Positions 14,562-23,237 are shown, numbered from the stretch's first letter. The stretch is DNA of 23,353 nt from JANNMJ01 sp031397815 (GCA_031397815.1 JANNMJ010000049.1:1-23353), one strand, 5' to 3'. Numbers and translations are program-made. The notes: generated from the letters alone by a model not told the origin.

Positions 14562-15740
14562 TTATTCGGCAGCGGGCGCGGCCGGTCCTTGGGTTGGTTC
14601 CTCTTGCCCGTCGAAACGGAACTGGAGCGAGATCCGGATGGTGTTAGCGAGTGGGTTGGCCTTCGAGTTCGGCACCAGATACGCCGCATCGACCCCAAAA
14701 ACCTGATACCGCAGCCCCAGGCCCATGCTCAGGTACTGGCGGTTGCCTTTGTCTTTATTTTCGTAGAAATAGCCGCCGCGCACGGCGAGGAGGTCGTTGT
14801 ACCAATACTCCAGTCCGGCGGAGAGGATGACTTCCTTCATCTCCTCGCTCAAGCCGCCGGGGGCGTCGTTGAACGAGGTGAACATGGCGTTCACGATGCC
14901 TTTATCGCGGATGGCCTGGTTGTTCGCGGCCCGGATGCTGTCGTTAGGGTTATCGTCCGGGGTGGGGACGAGGAGCTTGTTGGCGTCGAGGGCGAACGTG
15001 AGCTTGTTGAACGGGTCGAGGTCGTAGGTGATGGCGGTGCCGAGGCGCAGGTTCGTCGGCAAGAAATCCTTCTGATCGGCTTGCGTGTAGGAGATCTTGC
15101 CGCCGATGTTCGAGATGTTCGCGCCGAACGAGATGTTGCCCGTGTTCGGCCCGAAATTCACGTCGCGGGTGTAGTACGCGCCCAAATCCACGGCCGCCGA
15201 GTTGCCCGGCTTGGTGGCGCTGCCGCTGGTACTCACGCCGCCCGTCAGGTTGGAGTGAATGAAGCGCGCCGCCACGCCCACGCCGAAGTACGGGCTGAGC
15301 TTCTGACCATAACCTGCTGACAACGAGTACTCCTTCGGCGTAAAATCACCGATGGCGTTGTTGTTCACGTCGCGGAAGTTGATCTCACCCATGTTGAAGT
15401 AGGTGAGCGCCATCGAGAACGCCGAGCTAGGCGTTAGTTGGCGATAGCCCGATACGCTCGCCAGTCCCATATCATCCGTGATGCTGCGAAGCCATGGCGT
15501 GTACGACGTCGAGACGCCGTATTTGTGCTGCACGAACCCGAGCTTGGCCGTATTCCAGAACAGCGAGTTGGCATCGGGCGAAATCGCCACGCCAGCGTCG
15601 CCGAGGGCCGCCGAACGGGAATCGGGGCTGATCGTCAGGACCGGAACAGCGGTTGTGATAACCCGCTGTTGTGCCGTAGCGGCCAAGGGAAGCAAGGAAA
15701 CCGAAAGCAGCGCCGCAGCCGCGCGGAAGGGTGAACGCAT
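14562..15740 (-). CDS. porV: Type IX secretion system outer-membrane protein PorV (LptO)
   Basis: Outer-membrane beta-barrel of 392 residues in the FadL-like PorV/PorQ family. PorV collects T9SS cargo leaving the translocon by its C-terminal sorting domain and brings it to PorU in the attachment complex (PorU-PorV-PorQ-PorZ in Porphyromonas). A signal peptide (MRSPFRAAAALLSVSLLPLA, cleaved near ATA-QQ) precedes the family N-terminus VPVLTISPDSRSAALGDAGV, followed by SPDANSLFWNTAKLGF; alternating beta-strand pattern fills the rest. The ATG at 15740 is preferred over an upstream TTG at 15761; a TACGTTTG box lies 37 bases before it. The acidic Pro/Ala tail (EEPTQGPAAPAAE) is a short extension. 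It lies 163 bases downstream of porU, the usual porU-porV order. Confidence 0.93.
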   Translation of the reverse strand: MRSPFRAAAALLSVSLLPLAATAQQRVITTAVPVLTISPDSRSAALGDAGVAISPDANSLFWNTAKLGFVQHKYGVSTSYTPWLRSITDDMGLASVSGYRQLTPSSAFSMALTYFNMGEINFRDVNNNAIGDFTPKEYSLSAGYGQKLSPYFGVGVAARFIHSNLTGGVSTSGSATKPGNSAAVDLGAYYTRDVNFGPNTGNISFGANISNIGGKISYTQADQKDFLPTNLRLGTAITYDLDPFNKLTFALDANKLLVPTPDDNPNDSIRAANNQAIRDKGIVNAMFTSFNDAPGGLSEEMKEVILSAGLEYWYNDLLAVRGGYFYENKDKGNRQYLSMGLGLRYQVFGVDAAYLVPNSKANPLANTIRISLQFRFDGQEEPTQGPAAPAAE

Positions 15741-15777
15741 AGAGGGGATGGAAAGGGGCAAGACGAAAATCTGCCTG

Positions 15778-15785
15778 CAAACGTA
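15778..15785 (-). promoter_or_regulatory. -7 box of porV
   Basis: The minus strand reads TACGTTTG, an exact match to TAnnTTTG, 37 bases before the ATG at 15740. porV may thus be transcribed on its own as well as with porU; no terminator is visible between them. Confidence 0.5.
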
Positions 15786-15903
15786 CTGTGGATAAGAAGG
15801 AGAATGCCGCGCGATAACCGGGCCAAGCGTCTGGGCGTTCCGCCGGTAGCGCGCTTTGACGGTCAGACGCGATGAACGACCCGTTGGTCACGCTGAACGG
15901 CCA

Positions 15904-18900
15904 TTAATTCAGGATTACCAGCTTTTCGTACTTCGAGGTATGAGCGCCGTCACGCGTGGATCGCACGTTCACTTTGTAAACGTACACGCCGCGCGCCAGC
16001 ACATCGCCGAACTCGTCGCGCCCGTCCCACGAGAGGTCGCCGATGTGGGCGGTGCTCGTCGGGATGTTGCCCTGCACCGTACGCACCAACCGCCCCGAGA
16101 CGGTAAACACCTGCACCTGCACGTCGAGGTCGTCGCCCTGCCGGTTATGGTCGAAATGGAACGTTGTGTGGTTGGCGAACGGGTTCGGGTAGTTAAGAAC
16201 GTGGTCGAGGGCGAGGGAAGCGGTGTTTTCGACGACGAAATCGAGCGTCCGCTCCGACGAGTTGTTGAACGTGTCCCACGCTTTGAGCGTGAGCGAGTGG
16301 GCGCCGGGGGTGAGGCCTTTGAACAGGTATTTCACCGTGCCCGACGTGTAAGAATCGACATCTGCCGTGTAATACGGGTTCATCACGAGCATATTCTGGC
16401 GGTTGCCGTCGAGAATGGCCGTGATTTCGTGACCGATGCCCGTACCGGCGGTATTGATGCCGTTGTCGTCGCTGAGCGGGGCGATGAGGGTGGCGTCGGT
16501 GCCGGTGGAGCCACCGTTCTGGAACGAGAGGTCGTCCATGAAGAGCTTGACGTCGGGCGGCAGGTTATCCGCCACCACCGTGCTGCTCGACCCGCCGATG
16601 ACGATGGTATTGTTCGCGCCCGCCGCATCCGTATCCGCTGACCACGCATACAGGCTCACTTTGCCAGCGCCGAAGTTGTAAGAGATATCGCGCGGCACGA
16701 CGAACGTGGCGTTCCAAAGACCGTTCGTGACGGTCGCCAGCCCGTCGTACACGATGTTCTCGCGCACTTTGACAATCGGGCTCATTCCGAATTTCAGCGC
16801 GCCCCAATCCTGTCGCAGCAGCGCATCAGCGGCTTTTTCGTACACCGTCACCTGAATCTGGCCATTGAAGCTGCTCACGAGCTGCCCGGTGGCATCCCGA
16901 ACCTCACCGGCCAGCTTCACGCGTTGCAGCGCCCGGATGGTATCGGCGGCGGTGACTGGCACGTCGTTGATTTTAGTGAGAACCACGTCGAGCGTCGGCG
17001 CCGCTAAGCGCATCGACGGGTCGCCGAGAAGGGCGACGTTCCGGCTGCCGATGACGGCCGATCCGCCACTCGTCTTGGTCCGCCGCAGAACCTCCCCCAT
17101 TCGCATCTGCTTGCCGTCGGCGCCGCGCAGGAAGGCGTTGCGGTAGAAGCCGACATTCAGAATCTGGTTATCGCCGGCGTACACGGGGCGAGTGGTGGTG
17201 AACAGACCCACGGCGCCGCCCTGCGGGCCGGAAAGCGCGTATTCGGCCCCCGACGAGCGCGCCGGGTCGTCGTAACGCCCGAACTCGCAGGTGGCGGTCA
17301 CGAAGAAGGCGAGCTTGTTGGTGTTGCGCCACCGATTGATTTGCGCGATATCGAGAATCTGCTCCGACGCCCAGCCGGTTTCGCCGCCGTGCCCGATATA
17401 GGTCACCAGCAACGAGCCTTTATCAACGGCCTGCTCCATGTTGCTGTAGGTAGTCGGGGAGCGTTGGCCGCTCGGAACCGATACCTGCGGAAACAGGTCG
17501 AGGTAGAGCTTCTTGATGTTGAACGTGGGCCGAATCGGCTGCACGATATCGATGAGGTCTTCGCAGTTGTCGGTGTACTCGTTGCCTTCGTCGTCGTCGG
17601 AGACGAACGTGAGCTGGTTGCGCCACTTGCCGAAGCTGACCGGCGAATCGTACCGAATGAGCTTATCGACGAACGTATTGGCCATGGCCTCGTTGTTCGC
17701 GGGTAAGCGCCCGGTGCCGATGTCCATCAACTCCAGCGAGTTACCTTCCGACCAGAACCCTTCGTTGTCGTCGAGGAGGGCGAAATAGTCTTCTGAGGAA
17801 AACGAATAAATCGGGTCCAGCGATTGCCGCGCCTCGTACACCGGAACGAAGTTGGTGTTGTCGGGCGTCGGCGGGCGCGGGGAGCCGGGGCGCTGGCCGT
17901 ACCACTGATTCGATTTGTAATCGAAGCTCGCATCGCCGAAAAGCAACACGCTCACGGGGTGCGTTACGGGGTCGGTGGTGCGGTCGTAAATCATCCGCAT
18001 CAGGTCGCGGATGGCGGTAATATCTTGGCGGCCGGAGCCGAACTCGTTCCACACCTGCGGGGTCGTCACGACGGCCACTTGCAACCCGTCGTGCTGGCGG
18101 CGGTGGTCGGCGAGGCGGTTGGCTTGCCCCAGAAACGCGGGCGCCGTCACGATGACCAAATCAAGCTGCTCTTGGGTGGGCGTGCCCGGTAAGTTCAGCG
18201 CGTGCAGGTTCTGATTGACCACGCCGCCGAACCCGCGCACGTCGGTGCGGCCCTCGCCGGGGTTGACGACCACGAACTCGCGCAGCGAATCCGTCGCGGC
18301 CACGAACGTTACCGTCGAGCCGCTCAGCGTCAGGGTTTGGCGCCGGGGGCGCGTCGGGTTCGTCACGTCCCACACCTGCGAGTTGCCGTCGCAGCCTTCC
18401 ACCCGGAACTCGCGGATGTTGCCCACGCCCACCGTCTGGGCCGACCGGAAGCTCGTCTGACCGCCATAGCGGCGCAGATTCCGGCGGCAATTCACTTGCA
18501 GATAGTTCAGATATCCCGTGCCGTTGCCGCTCACGGCGCCGTTGAACGTCAGCCTAACCCGAATCTGGCCGTCGGGGCCGACGCTGCCGGTTTGCGCCGC
18601 GAAAGTTTGCTGGGCGTTGACGCCGGCGTCGTGATAATCACCGGGGCTGTAGCCGGGGCACGTAATCGTGCCGAGGGTCTGACCGTTGACGTTGACCCGG
18701 AACGAAGTCGGGTTGGCGAGGCCCGGCGAAACGCCCAAAAGCGCCGTCGTGATCAGCACGGGGGTATTGAGGTCGATGCCTTCGGCGCCGAACGTGAACT
18801 CGCGGTTCGGGTTGAACGAGTCGAATAGCTCGCCGTACCACTCGCGGCCTTCCTTCAGCAGGTTCACGAGGTTGGCTTCGTGGTAAAAATGCTCGTCGGT

Positions 18901-20031
18901 GGTGGTGACGGTGGGGCCGTTCGGCTGACCCGCCGCGCCGATGCTCGGGAGGCGGCGCCCCGGCTGCGTCCCGACCGTGAGGAAGTAGTACGAGGAATCG
19001 CTGTAGAGATTCACTTCGTGCGTGTAGCGGCCGAGCGTCGGCTGGTAATCCCAGGCGTTGGGGCCTTGCGCGTAGAACGTCAGGGCATTGAACGCGCCGT
19101 TGTTTTCTTCGACCAGCACGGCGTTCTCGACCAAATCGTCGGCGCGTGGGGTGCGGTTGAGCTGCGGCAGCATCCGGCCGCCATTCCCCCAAAGCTGGAG
19201 GTTGCGGGCGTCGAAGGTGTTCGGGTCGAAGCCGAGATTCTGAATCGCGGCGCGGTCGATGCGGTAAACGCCGGTTTCGCTCACGCCAATCTTCACCCAG
19301 CGCCCCTGTGCCAGCACCGAGCTGGTAGCCGCCGGGCGCGGCGACGAAGGCCGCGCGGCGGTGGTAGCGGGAGTTACGGTATAGTCGAACCCAACGAGTC
19401 GCTCCACGGCGCCCGTCTGCGGGTTGCGGCGCAGGGGCGTGAACGTCACCATCGAAATCACCCGCCGGGTTTCCGTGCCGATGGCAATCGTGGGTTGCGG
19501 GGCGGCGCTCAGCTTGGCGGCGTCCACGAGCTTGGCCTCGGCGGGCGGGAGGGGTTCGTAACGGGTATCGCGCAGCGTAAACGCGCTGATCGCTTGGTTT
19601 TCGACCCGAAACTGATACTGCGGAAGGCCGGTAGCGGGGTCAGGGGAGGCGCCCACGCACATCGGCATCCGCCGCCGTACGTGGTTCACCCAGACCAATT
19701 GCGGGCCTTGCCACTCGATGCGGTTCGGGCTGCCGGCGGCTACGTCGGGCGGCGCGGGGGCCGCCGCTGCGACCGGCGCGACCGGCGCAACCAGCGACTT
19801 GACCGGGCTTGCAACTGCCCCCGCCGCCCGGGAAGGCGGCAAAACAGCGGCGGCTTTACTCGTGGGCGCAGGCGGCGGCGGCGCGACGGCCGGAGCCGCC
19901 AAACGCGGCGCCACCACCGGCGTCTTCCCGGTGCTCGCCTTCTGGGCGGCGACGAGCAACGGCGAACCGACGAGCGTCGCCCCAATCGTAAGACGACTTA
20001 TTACGCGTAACGCAGTAGCAGACACAGACAT
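15904..20031 (-). CDS. porU: Type IX secretion system sortase PorU
   Basis: Surface gingipain-like (C25) cysteine protease of 1375 residues. PorU cuts off the C-terminal sorting domain of T9SS cargo and links the cargo to an anchor lipopolysaccharide. A signal peptide spans residues 1-30 (VGSPLLVAAQ). Residues 31-101 are an Ala/Pro/Val-rich linker. Beta-rich domains then lead to the C25 catalytic domain, with His881 in TYIGHGGETGW and Cys915 in FFVTATCEFGRY; the 34-residue spacing is close to that of gingipains. Ig-like beta domains follow, and the end is a type A-like sorting domain (NYPNPFANHTTFHF, then SWDGRDEFGDVLARGVYVYKV), which PorU itself keeps in the known case. I chose ATG 20031, which begins the signal peptide; the longer frame starts with TTG at 20097. 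porV follows downstream. Confidence 0.93.
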   Translation of the reverse strand: MSVSATALRVISRLTIGATLVGSPLLVAAQKASTGKTPVVAPRLAAPAVAPPPPAPTSKAAAVLPPSRAAGAVASPVKSLVAPVAPVAAAAPAPPDVAAGSPNRIEWQGPQLVWVNHVRRRMPMCVGASPDPATGLPQYQFRVENQAISAFTLRDTRYEPLPPAEAKLVDAAKLSAAPQPTIAIGTETRRVISMVTFTPLRRNPQTGAVERLVGFDYTVTPATTAARPSSPRPAATSSVLAQGRWVKIGVSETGVYRIDRAAIQNLGFDPNTFDARNLQLWGNGGRMLPQLNRTPRADDLVENAVLVEENNGAFNALTFYAQGPNAWDYQPTLGRYTHEVNLYSDSSYYFLTVGTQPGRRLPSIGAAGQPNGPTVTTTDEHFYHEANLVNLLKEGREWYGELFDSFNPNREFTFGAEGIDLNTPVLITTALLGVSPGLANPTSFRVNVNGQTLGTITCPGYSPGDYHDAGVNAQQTFAAQTGSVGPDGQIRVRLTFNGAVSGNGTGYLNYLQVNCRRNLRRYGGQTSFRSAQTVGVGNIREFRVEGCDGNSQVWDVTNPTRPRRQTLTLSGSTVTFVAATDSLREFVVVNPGEGRTDVRGFGGVVNQNLHALNLPGTPTQEQLDLVIVTAPAFLGQANRLADHRRQHDGLQVAVVTTPQVWNEFGSGRQDITAIRDLMRMIYDRTTDPVTHPVSVLLFGDASFDYKSNQWYGQRPGSPRPPTPDNTNFVPVYEARQSLDPIYSFSSEDYFALLDDNEGFWSEGNSLELMDIGTGRLPANNEAMANTFVDKLIRYDSPVSFGKWRNQLTFVSDDDEGNEYTDNCEDLIDIVQPIRPTFNIKKLYLDLFPQVSVPSGQRSPTTYSNMEQAVDKGSLLVTYIGHGGETGWASEQILDIAQINRWRNTNKLAFFVTATCEFGRYDDPARSSGAEYALSGPQGGAVGLFTTTRPVYAGDNQILNVGFYRNAFLRGADGKQMRMGEVLRRTKTSGGSAVIGSRNVALLGDPSMRLAAPTLDVVLTKINDVPVTAADTIRALQRVKLAGEVRDATGQLVSSFNGQIQVTVYEKAADALLRQDWGALKFGMSPIVKVRENIVYDGLATVTNGLWNATFVVPRDISYNFGAGKVSLYAWSADTDAAGANNTIVIGGSSSTVVADNLPPDVKLFMDDLSFQNGGSTGTDATLIAPLSDDNGINTAGTGIGHEITAILDGNRQNMLVMNPYYTADVDSYTSGTVKYLFKGLTPGAHSLTLKAWDTFNNSSERTLDFVVENTASLALDHVLNYPNPFANHTTFHFDHNRQGDDLDVQVQVFTVSGRLVRTVQGNIPTSTAHIGDLSWDGRDEFGDVLARGVYVYKVNVRSTRDGAHTSKYEKLVILN

Positions 20032-20199
20032 AGTTCTACGAAAACAAATAACGAACGGCTTTCTCCGCATCCGCCGCCACCCCGACCGAGCCAACAAACT
20101 ACGGCGCGCCGAGGTTCAGCGGGATTCCGAATGCAGCGCCCCGATAGTGAGACGGCATTCGGCGGACATTCAGTGGCTAAAACGTGCCGGAATGTGCGG

Positions 20200-20475
20200 T
20201 TATTGCCCGGCCGCTACGGTCTCGGGGGCGGGCGCGAGCCGGAAGGTGTAGCCTTCCATAATCGGGTTGGCCAAGAGTTGCCGGCACGCGGTCTCGACTT
20301 GCTCTTGGGCGGCGGCTTCGGTGGCAGCTTCCAGCACGAGGCGGATGTGCTTCCCGACGCGGACATCCGCGACGTGAGCGAGGCCCAGATGCTCAAGGCC
20401 CAGCCGCACGGCTTTGCCTTGCGGGTCGAGCAGCTCGGGGTGCGGCATTACTTCTACTTCAGCGATGAAACGCAT
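20200..20475 (-). CDS. purS: Phosphoribosylformylglycinamidine synthase subunit PurS
   Basis: Small protein of 91 residues. PurS forms the FGAM synthase complex with the PurQ glutaminase and small-type PurL, in the fourth step of purine synthesis; it helps carry ammonia between the two. Recognised by VMPHPELLDPQGKAV near the N-terminus, DVRVGKHIRLVLEA in the middle and CRQLLANPIMEGYTF near the end. Length suits the family (about 80-90). The tail AGQ and the Pro/Ala stretch before it are an extension. No purQ or purL is adjacent. It follows pssA on the same strand after 140 bases of repeat-bearing DNA. The 168 bases between purS and porU (20032-20199) show no gene or clear terminator. Confidence 0.9.
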   Translation of the reverse strand: MRFIAEVEVMPHPELLDPQGKAVRLGLEHLGLAHVADVRVGKHIRLVLEAATEAAAQEQVETACRQLLANPIMEGYTFRLAPAPETVAAGQ

Positions 20476-20510
20476 AGGGATTCTCTGGTTGAAGGGAGCG
20501 AAACGAGGGA

Positions 20511-20595
20511 TTCGGGTTCGGATTTCGGATTCAGGCAGCTGCTAGCTGCGGCGGAAGCGATCAGGTATCAGCAGGTATCAGCAGGTATCAGCAGG
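20511..20595. repeat. Short tandem repeats in the pssA-purS gap
   Basis: Three exact tandem copies of the 10-mer CAGGTATCAG lie at 20562-20571, 20572-20581 and 20582-20591, with a partial fourth (CAGG) to 20595. Nearby, 20511-20530 repeats TTCGG(G/A)T-like units of about 7 bases. An inverted repeat GCAGCT-GCT-AGCTGC lies at 20535-20549. A 10-base period puts the copies on the same face of the helix, as for a multi-site protein-binding region, but slippage is an equal explanation. Confidence 0.7.
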
Positions 20596-20615
20596 ACGAA
20601 GCGGCGCTTAATTCC

Positions 20616-21341
20616 TTACGCCTGCCGCGCCACCGGCAGCAGCGACAGCCCAATATAAAGCAGAATGGCGAGCGGAATCCCCGCCCAGCCCAGCAGCGCC
20701 ACCAACCCCACCGACGCCGCCACGAACCCGTAGCGGAGCAAGTTGAGCGGCTCGGGCCGCAAGGAGGTGAATTTGAGCGCGAAGAGCGGAATCTCGGCGA
20801 TCATCAGCCAACACAGCAGCGCCGTGAGCGCCAACAGCGCGGGCGCCGTCCGGAGCCACGGCGCCATCAGGGCGTTACCGAGGGTGGCGTCGGAGTGGGC
20901 GAGGACGAGCGGCAGCGCCGCCACGAACAACGTGCAAGCCGGGGTCGGGAGCCCGACGAACGACGTGGATTGCCGCGTGTCGACGTTGAACTTGGCGAGG
21001 CGCAGGGCGGCGAAGGCCGTCAGCACGAATCCCATCAGCGGCAGGCCCGGCAAGGAAGCCGCGGCCGACGTGGTGCCGAGCATCTGCGCCATCAGCACGC
21101 CCGGCAGCACGCCGAAGCTGATGACGTCGGCCAACGAATCCAGCTCTTTGCCGATGGGCGAGTACTGCTTGAGCATCCGCGCGACAAGGCCGTCGGCGAA
21201 GTCAAACGCCGCCGCCAAACCCACCAGATAGCACGCCGAGACAGAATCGCCGTGAAACGCGAGCCAAATGCCAACGCAGCCGGTCAGGAGATTAGCGCAC
21301 GTCAGCAGGTTCGGCAGCGAAAACAGGCGAAGCGGGGCCAT
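20616..21341 (-). CDS. pssA: CDP-diacylglycerol--serine O-phosphatidyltransferase
   Basis: Integral membrane enzyme of 241 residues that makes phosphatidylserine from CDP-diacylglycerol and serine, the precursor of phosphatidylethanolamine. The CDP-alcohol phosphotransferase motif D-x2-D-G-x2-A-R-x8-G-x3-D-x3-D is complete: D47, D50, G51, A54, R55, G64, D68, D72. The N-terminus RLFSLPNLLTCANLLTGCVG is typical of the PssA group rather than PgsA, and several hydrophobic segments follow. The ATG at 21341 fits the family N-terminus; upstream open frame belongs to another gene's shadow. The MBL gene ends 68 bases upstream on the same strand and purS follows, so they may share a transcript. The substrate call (serine) rests on overall resemblance, not on a single residue. 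Confidence 0.88.
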   Translation of the reverse strand: MAPLRLFSLPNLLTCANLLTGCVGIWLAFHGDSVSACYLVGLAAAFDFADGLVARMLKQYSPIGKELDSLADVISFGVLPGVLMAQMLGTTSAAASLPGLPLMGFVLTAFAALRLAKFNVDTRQSTSFVGLPTPACTLFVAALPLVLAHSDATLGNALMAPWLRTAPALLALTALLCWLMIAEIPLFALKFTSLRPEPLNLLRYGFVAASVGLVALLGWAGIPLAILLYIGLSLLPVARQA

Positions 21342-21409
21342 AGGGAAGGGGAGAAGGGGCGGTGATGAAGGGGAAGGAGTCGACAGCGAGCGAAAAAGCA
21401 GCGCAACCG

Positions 21410-22054
21410 CTAGGCGCGCACGAACGGGTTCGTACGTTTCTCGTGGCCGATGGTGGTGGTGGGGCCGTGACCGGGGTACACGCTTACGTCGTCGGGGAGG
21501 GTATAGAGCTGCTCGCGGATGGAGCGTTCGAGGGTCGGGAAGTCGCCGCCGGGGAGGTCGGTGCGGCCCACGGAGCCGTTGAACAGCACATCGCCGCCGA
21601 TGAGGGTTTTCGTCGGTTCGTGGTATAAAACGACGTGGCCCGGCGCGTGGCCCGGCGCAAAGCGCACTTCCAGCGTCACGTTGCCGAACGTCACGGTGCC
21701 GGGCGCCGCGAGGGCCGCCGTGGCGCCGTCGGGCAGCCGAAAAGCGGGGAAGCCATACGAGGCGGCGTACACCGGCACGGCGCGCAGCGTCTCCTGATCG
21801 AGGAGGTGGTGATGCGCCGTCAGGTTCCACGTACGGGCCACGAAATCGAGGCCGAGGACGTGGTCGATGTGGGCGTGGGTGAGGAGCAGGAGCGTCGGGG
21901 TGAGGCCGCTATCGGTGAGGAAGCTGCGGAGCGTGGCCTGCTCGGCGGGGGTGCTGCAACCGGGGTCGAGCACGGCGCACTGCCGGGTGGTGTCGTCGAT
22001 GAGCACGTACGTGTTCTCGGCGAAGGGATTGAAGGAGAAGGAATGAACGCGCAT
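21410..22054 (-). CDS. Metallo-beta-lactamase-fold hydrolase, glyoxalase II-like
   Basis: Cytoplasmic MBL-fold hydrolase of 214 residues. The zinc motif HxHxDH is H60-A-H62-I-D64-H65 in LLTHAHIDHVLG; further ligands lie in APGHAPGHVVLY, in GGDVLFNGSVGRTDLPGGD, and in the terminal YPGHGP. This pattern is that of the glyoxalase II/YcbL group, which cleaves thioesters or related small substrates; the true substrate is unknown. The start ATG at 22054 is supported by a TACCTTTG box 10 bases upstream; the longer frame starts with TTG at 22114, before that box, and can be set aside. It is the first gene of a possible operon with pssA and purS, and diverges from the SPFH gene at 22180. Confidence 0.9.
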   Translation of the reverse strand: MRVHSFSFNPFAENTYVLIDDTTRQCAVLDPGCSTPAEQATLRSFLTDSGLTPTLLLLTHAHIDHVLGLDFVARTWNLTAHHHLLDQETLRAVPVYAASYGFPAFRLPDGATAALAAPGTVTFGNVTLEVRFAPGHAPGHVVLYHEPTKTLIGGDVLFNGSVGRTDLPGGDFPTLERSIREQLYTLPDDVSVYPGHGPTTTIGHEKRTNPFVRA

Positions 22055-22064
22055 CGGAGTGCCA

Positions 22065-22072
22065 CAAAGGTA
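22065..22072 (-). promoter_or_regulatory. -7 box of the MBL-fold hydrolase gene
   Basis: The minus strand reads TACCTTTG, an exact TAnnTTTG match, ending 10 bases before the ATG at 22054, which implies a very short leader. Confidence 0.55.
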
Positions 22073-22130
22073 GCCCGACGGCGTTAGGGCGCCCGCCGCA
22101 GGTTGCGCGGCCAAAGTCAGAACTTCTGCC

Positions 22131-22138
22131 TAAGTTTC
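22131..22138 (+). promoter_or_regulatory. -7-like box of the SPFH gene
   Basis: TAAGTTTC matches TAnnTTTG except its last base, 41 bases before the ATG at 22180. The -33 element is not recognisable. Confidence 0.35.
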
Positions 22139-22179
22139 GTCCTTCAAATCACCCAAATCACTTACCCCTCACCGAAATC

Positions 22180-23187
22180 ATGGGTCTCTTCGATTTTATC
22201 AAGAACGAGCTGATTGAGATCATCGACTGGGTCGATGACTCGTCGGATACCGTCATCTGGAAATTCCCCGACCGCGAGAACAACATCAAGTACAACGCGC
22301 AGCTTACGGTGCGCGAGTCGCAGGTGGCGGTTTTTATGAACGAGGGGCAGATTGCCGACGTCTACGGCCCGGGCCGCTACCAGCTCACGACGCAGAACAT
22401 GCCCGTCATGACCACGCTCAAAGGGTGGAAATACGGGTTCGAGTCGCCATTCAAGGCGGATGTGTATTTCGTCTCGACGAAGCAGTTCACGAACCTCAAA
22501 TGGGGCACGCAGAACCCGATCATCGTCCGCGACCCCGAGTTCAAGCAGGTGCGCGTGCGGGCGTTCGGCGCCTACGCGCTCCGGGTTTCCGAGGCGACTA
22601 AATTCCTGAAGGAGTTCGCCGGAACCGCCCCCATCGTGCGCATTACCGACGTGGAAGGCCAATTGCGGACCGCCATCGTCAATAAATTCTCCGACGCCAT
22701 CGGCGAAGCCGGAATCTCCGTCCTCGATCTGGCGCGCAACTACTCGGAGATGGGCGAAAAGCTCCGTCCGCTCCTCGCCGACGATTTCACGACCTATGGT
22801 CTGGAGCTGACGAAGTTTTACATCGAGAACACCAGCCTACCGCCCGAAGTAGAGCAGTTCCTCGACAAGACGACCCAGATGAATATGGCCGGTGATATGG
22901 CCCGTTTCCAGCAGTTTCAGGCCGGTATGGCCATCGAAAACATCTCGGAGCAGGAAGGCGGCATCGGCGGCACGGCTCTCCTGATGGGCGGCCTCGGCAA
23001 TATGATGGGCGGTGCGATGGCGCCCGCGCAACCTGCCGCGCAGCCGCCGTCCTCGGGCATCGGCGCCAAGGAAGACCGCGCCCAAATCCTCGCCACCCTC
23101 AAAGAATTGGGCGACCTGAAAGCCGCTGGCATCCTCACGGAAGAAGAGTTTTCTGCGAAAAAAGCCGAGCTACTGGCGCGGCTTTAG
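22180..23187 (+). CDS. SPFH domain protein with C-terminal SHOCT domain (YdjI-like)
   Basis: Protein of 335 residues. SPFH proteins form oligomers on membranes and gather other proteins; the Bacillus relative YdjI works with a PspA-like protein. Here the SPFH core covers roughly residues 30-230, with SQVAVFMNEGQIADVYGPGR near its start and VRITDVEGQLRTAIVNKF in the middle. There is no clear transmembrane helix, so any membrane contact is peripheral. A Met/Gly-rich segment (about 258-290) and a Pro/Ala linker lead to residues 296-335, a SHOCT domain (ILATLKELGDLKAAGILTEE, then EFSAKKAELL), a short helical oligomerisation unit. This domain order is known in the YdjI group. No PspA-like or zinc-ribbon partner is seen before the window ends. 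No terminator is visible right after it. Confidence 0.88.
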   Translation: MGLFDFIKNELIEIIDWVDDSSDTVIWKFPDRENNIKYNAQLTVRESQVAVFMNEGQIADVYGPGRYQLTTQNMPVMTTLKGWKYGFESPFKADVYFVSTKQFTNLKWGTQNPIIVRDPEFKQVRVRAFGAYALRVSEATKFLKEFAGTAPIVRITDVEGQLRTAIVNKFSDAIGEAGISVLDLARNYSEMGEKLRPLLADDFTTYGLELTKFYIENTSLPPEVEQFLDKTTQMNMAGDMARFQQFQAGMAIENISEQEGGIGGTALLMGGLGNMMGGAMAPAQPAAQPPSSGIGAKEDRAQILATLKELGDLKAAGILTEEEFSAKKAELLARL

Positions 23188-23237
23188 GGGGTGATTTGGG
23201 GGAGATGTGGGGATGTGAAAACGTAACGACCGGCCTT

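Noticed and set aside
14421..15320. 299-residue plus-strand open frame opposite porV and its terminator
   Set aside because: The frame runs through a terminator hairpin and over a confident gene. The composition is typical of an antisense shadow.
18880..20010. 376-residue plus-strand open frame opposite porU
   Set aside because: It is opposite the signal-peptide end and Ala/Pro linker of PorU. The translation is Arg/Gly/Ala-rich without domain features.
20562..20595. Tandem 10-mers as a CRISPR array
   Set aside because: The units abut without spacers and are too short, and no cas gene is present.
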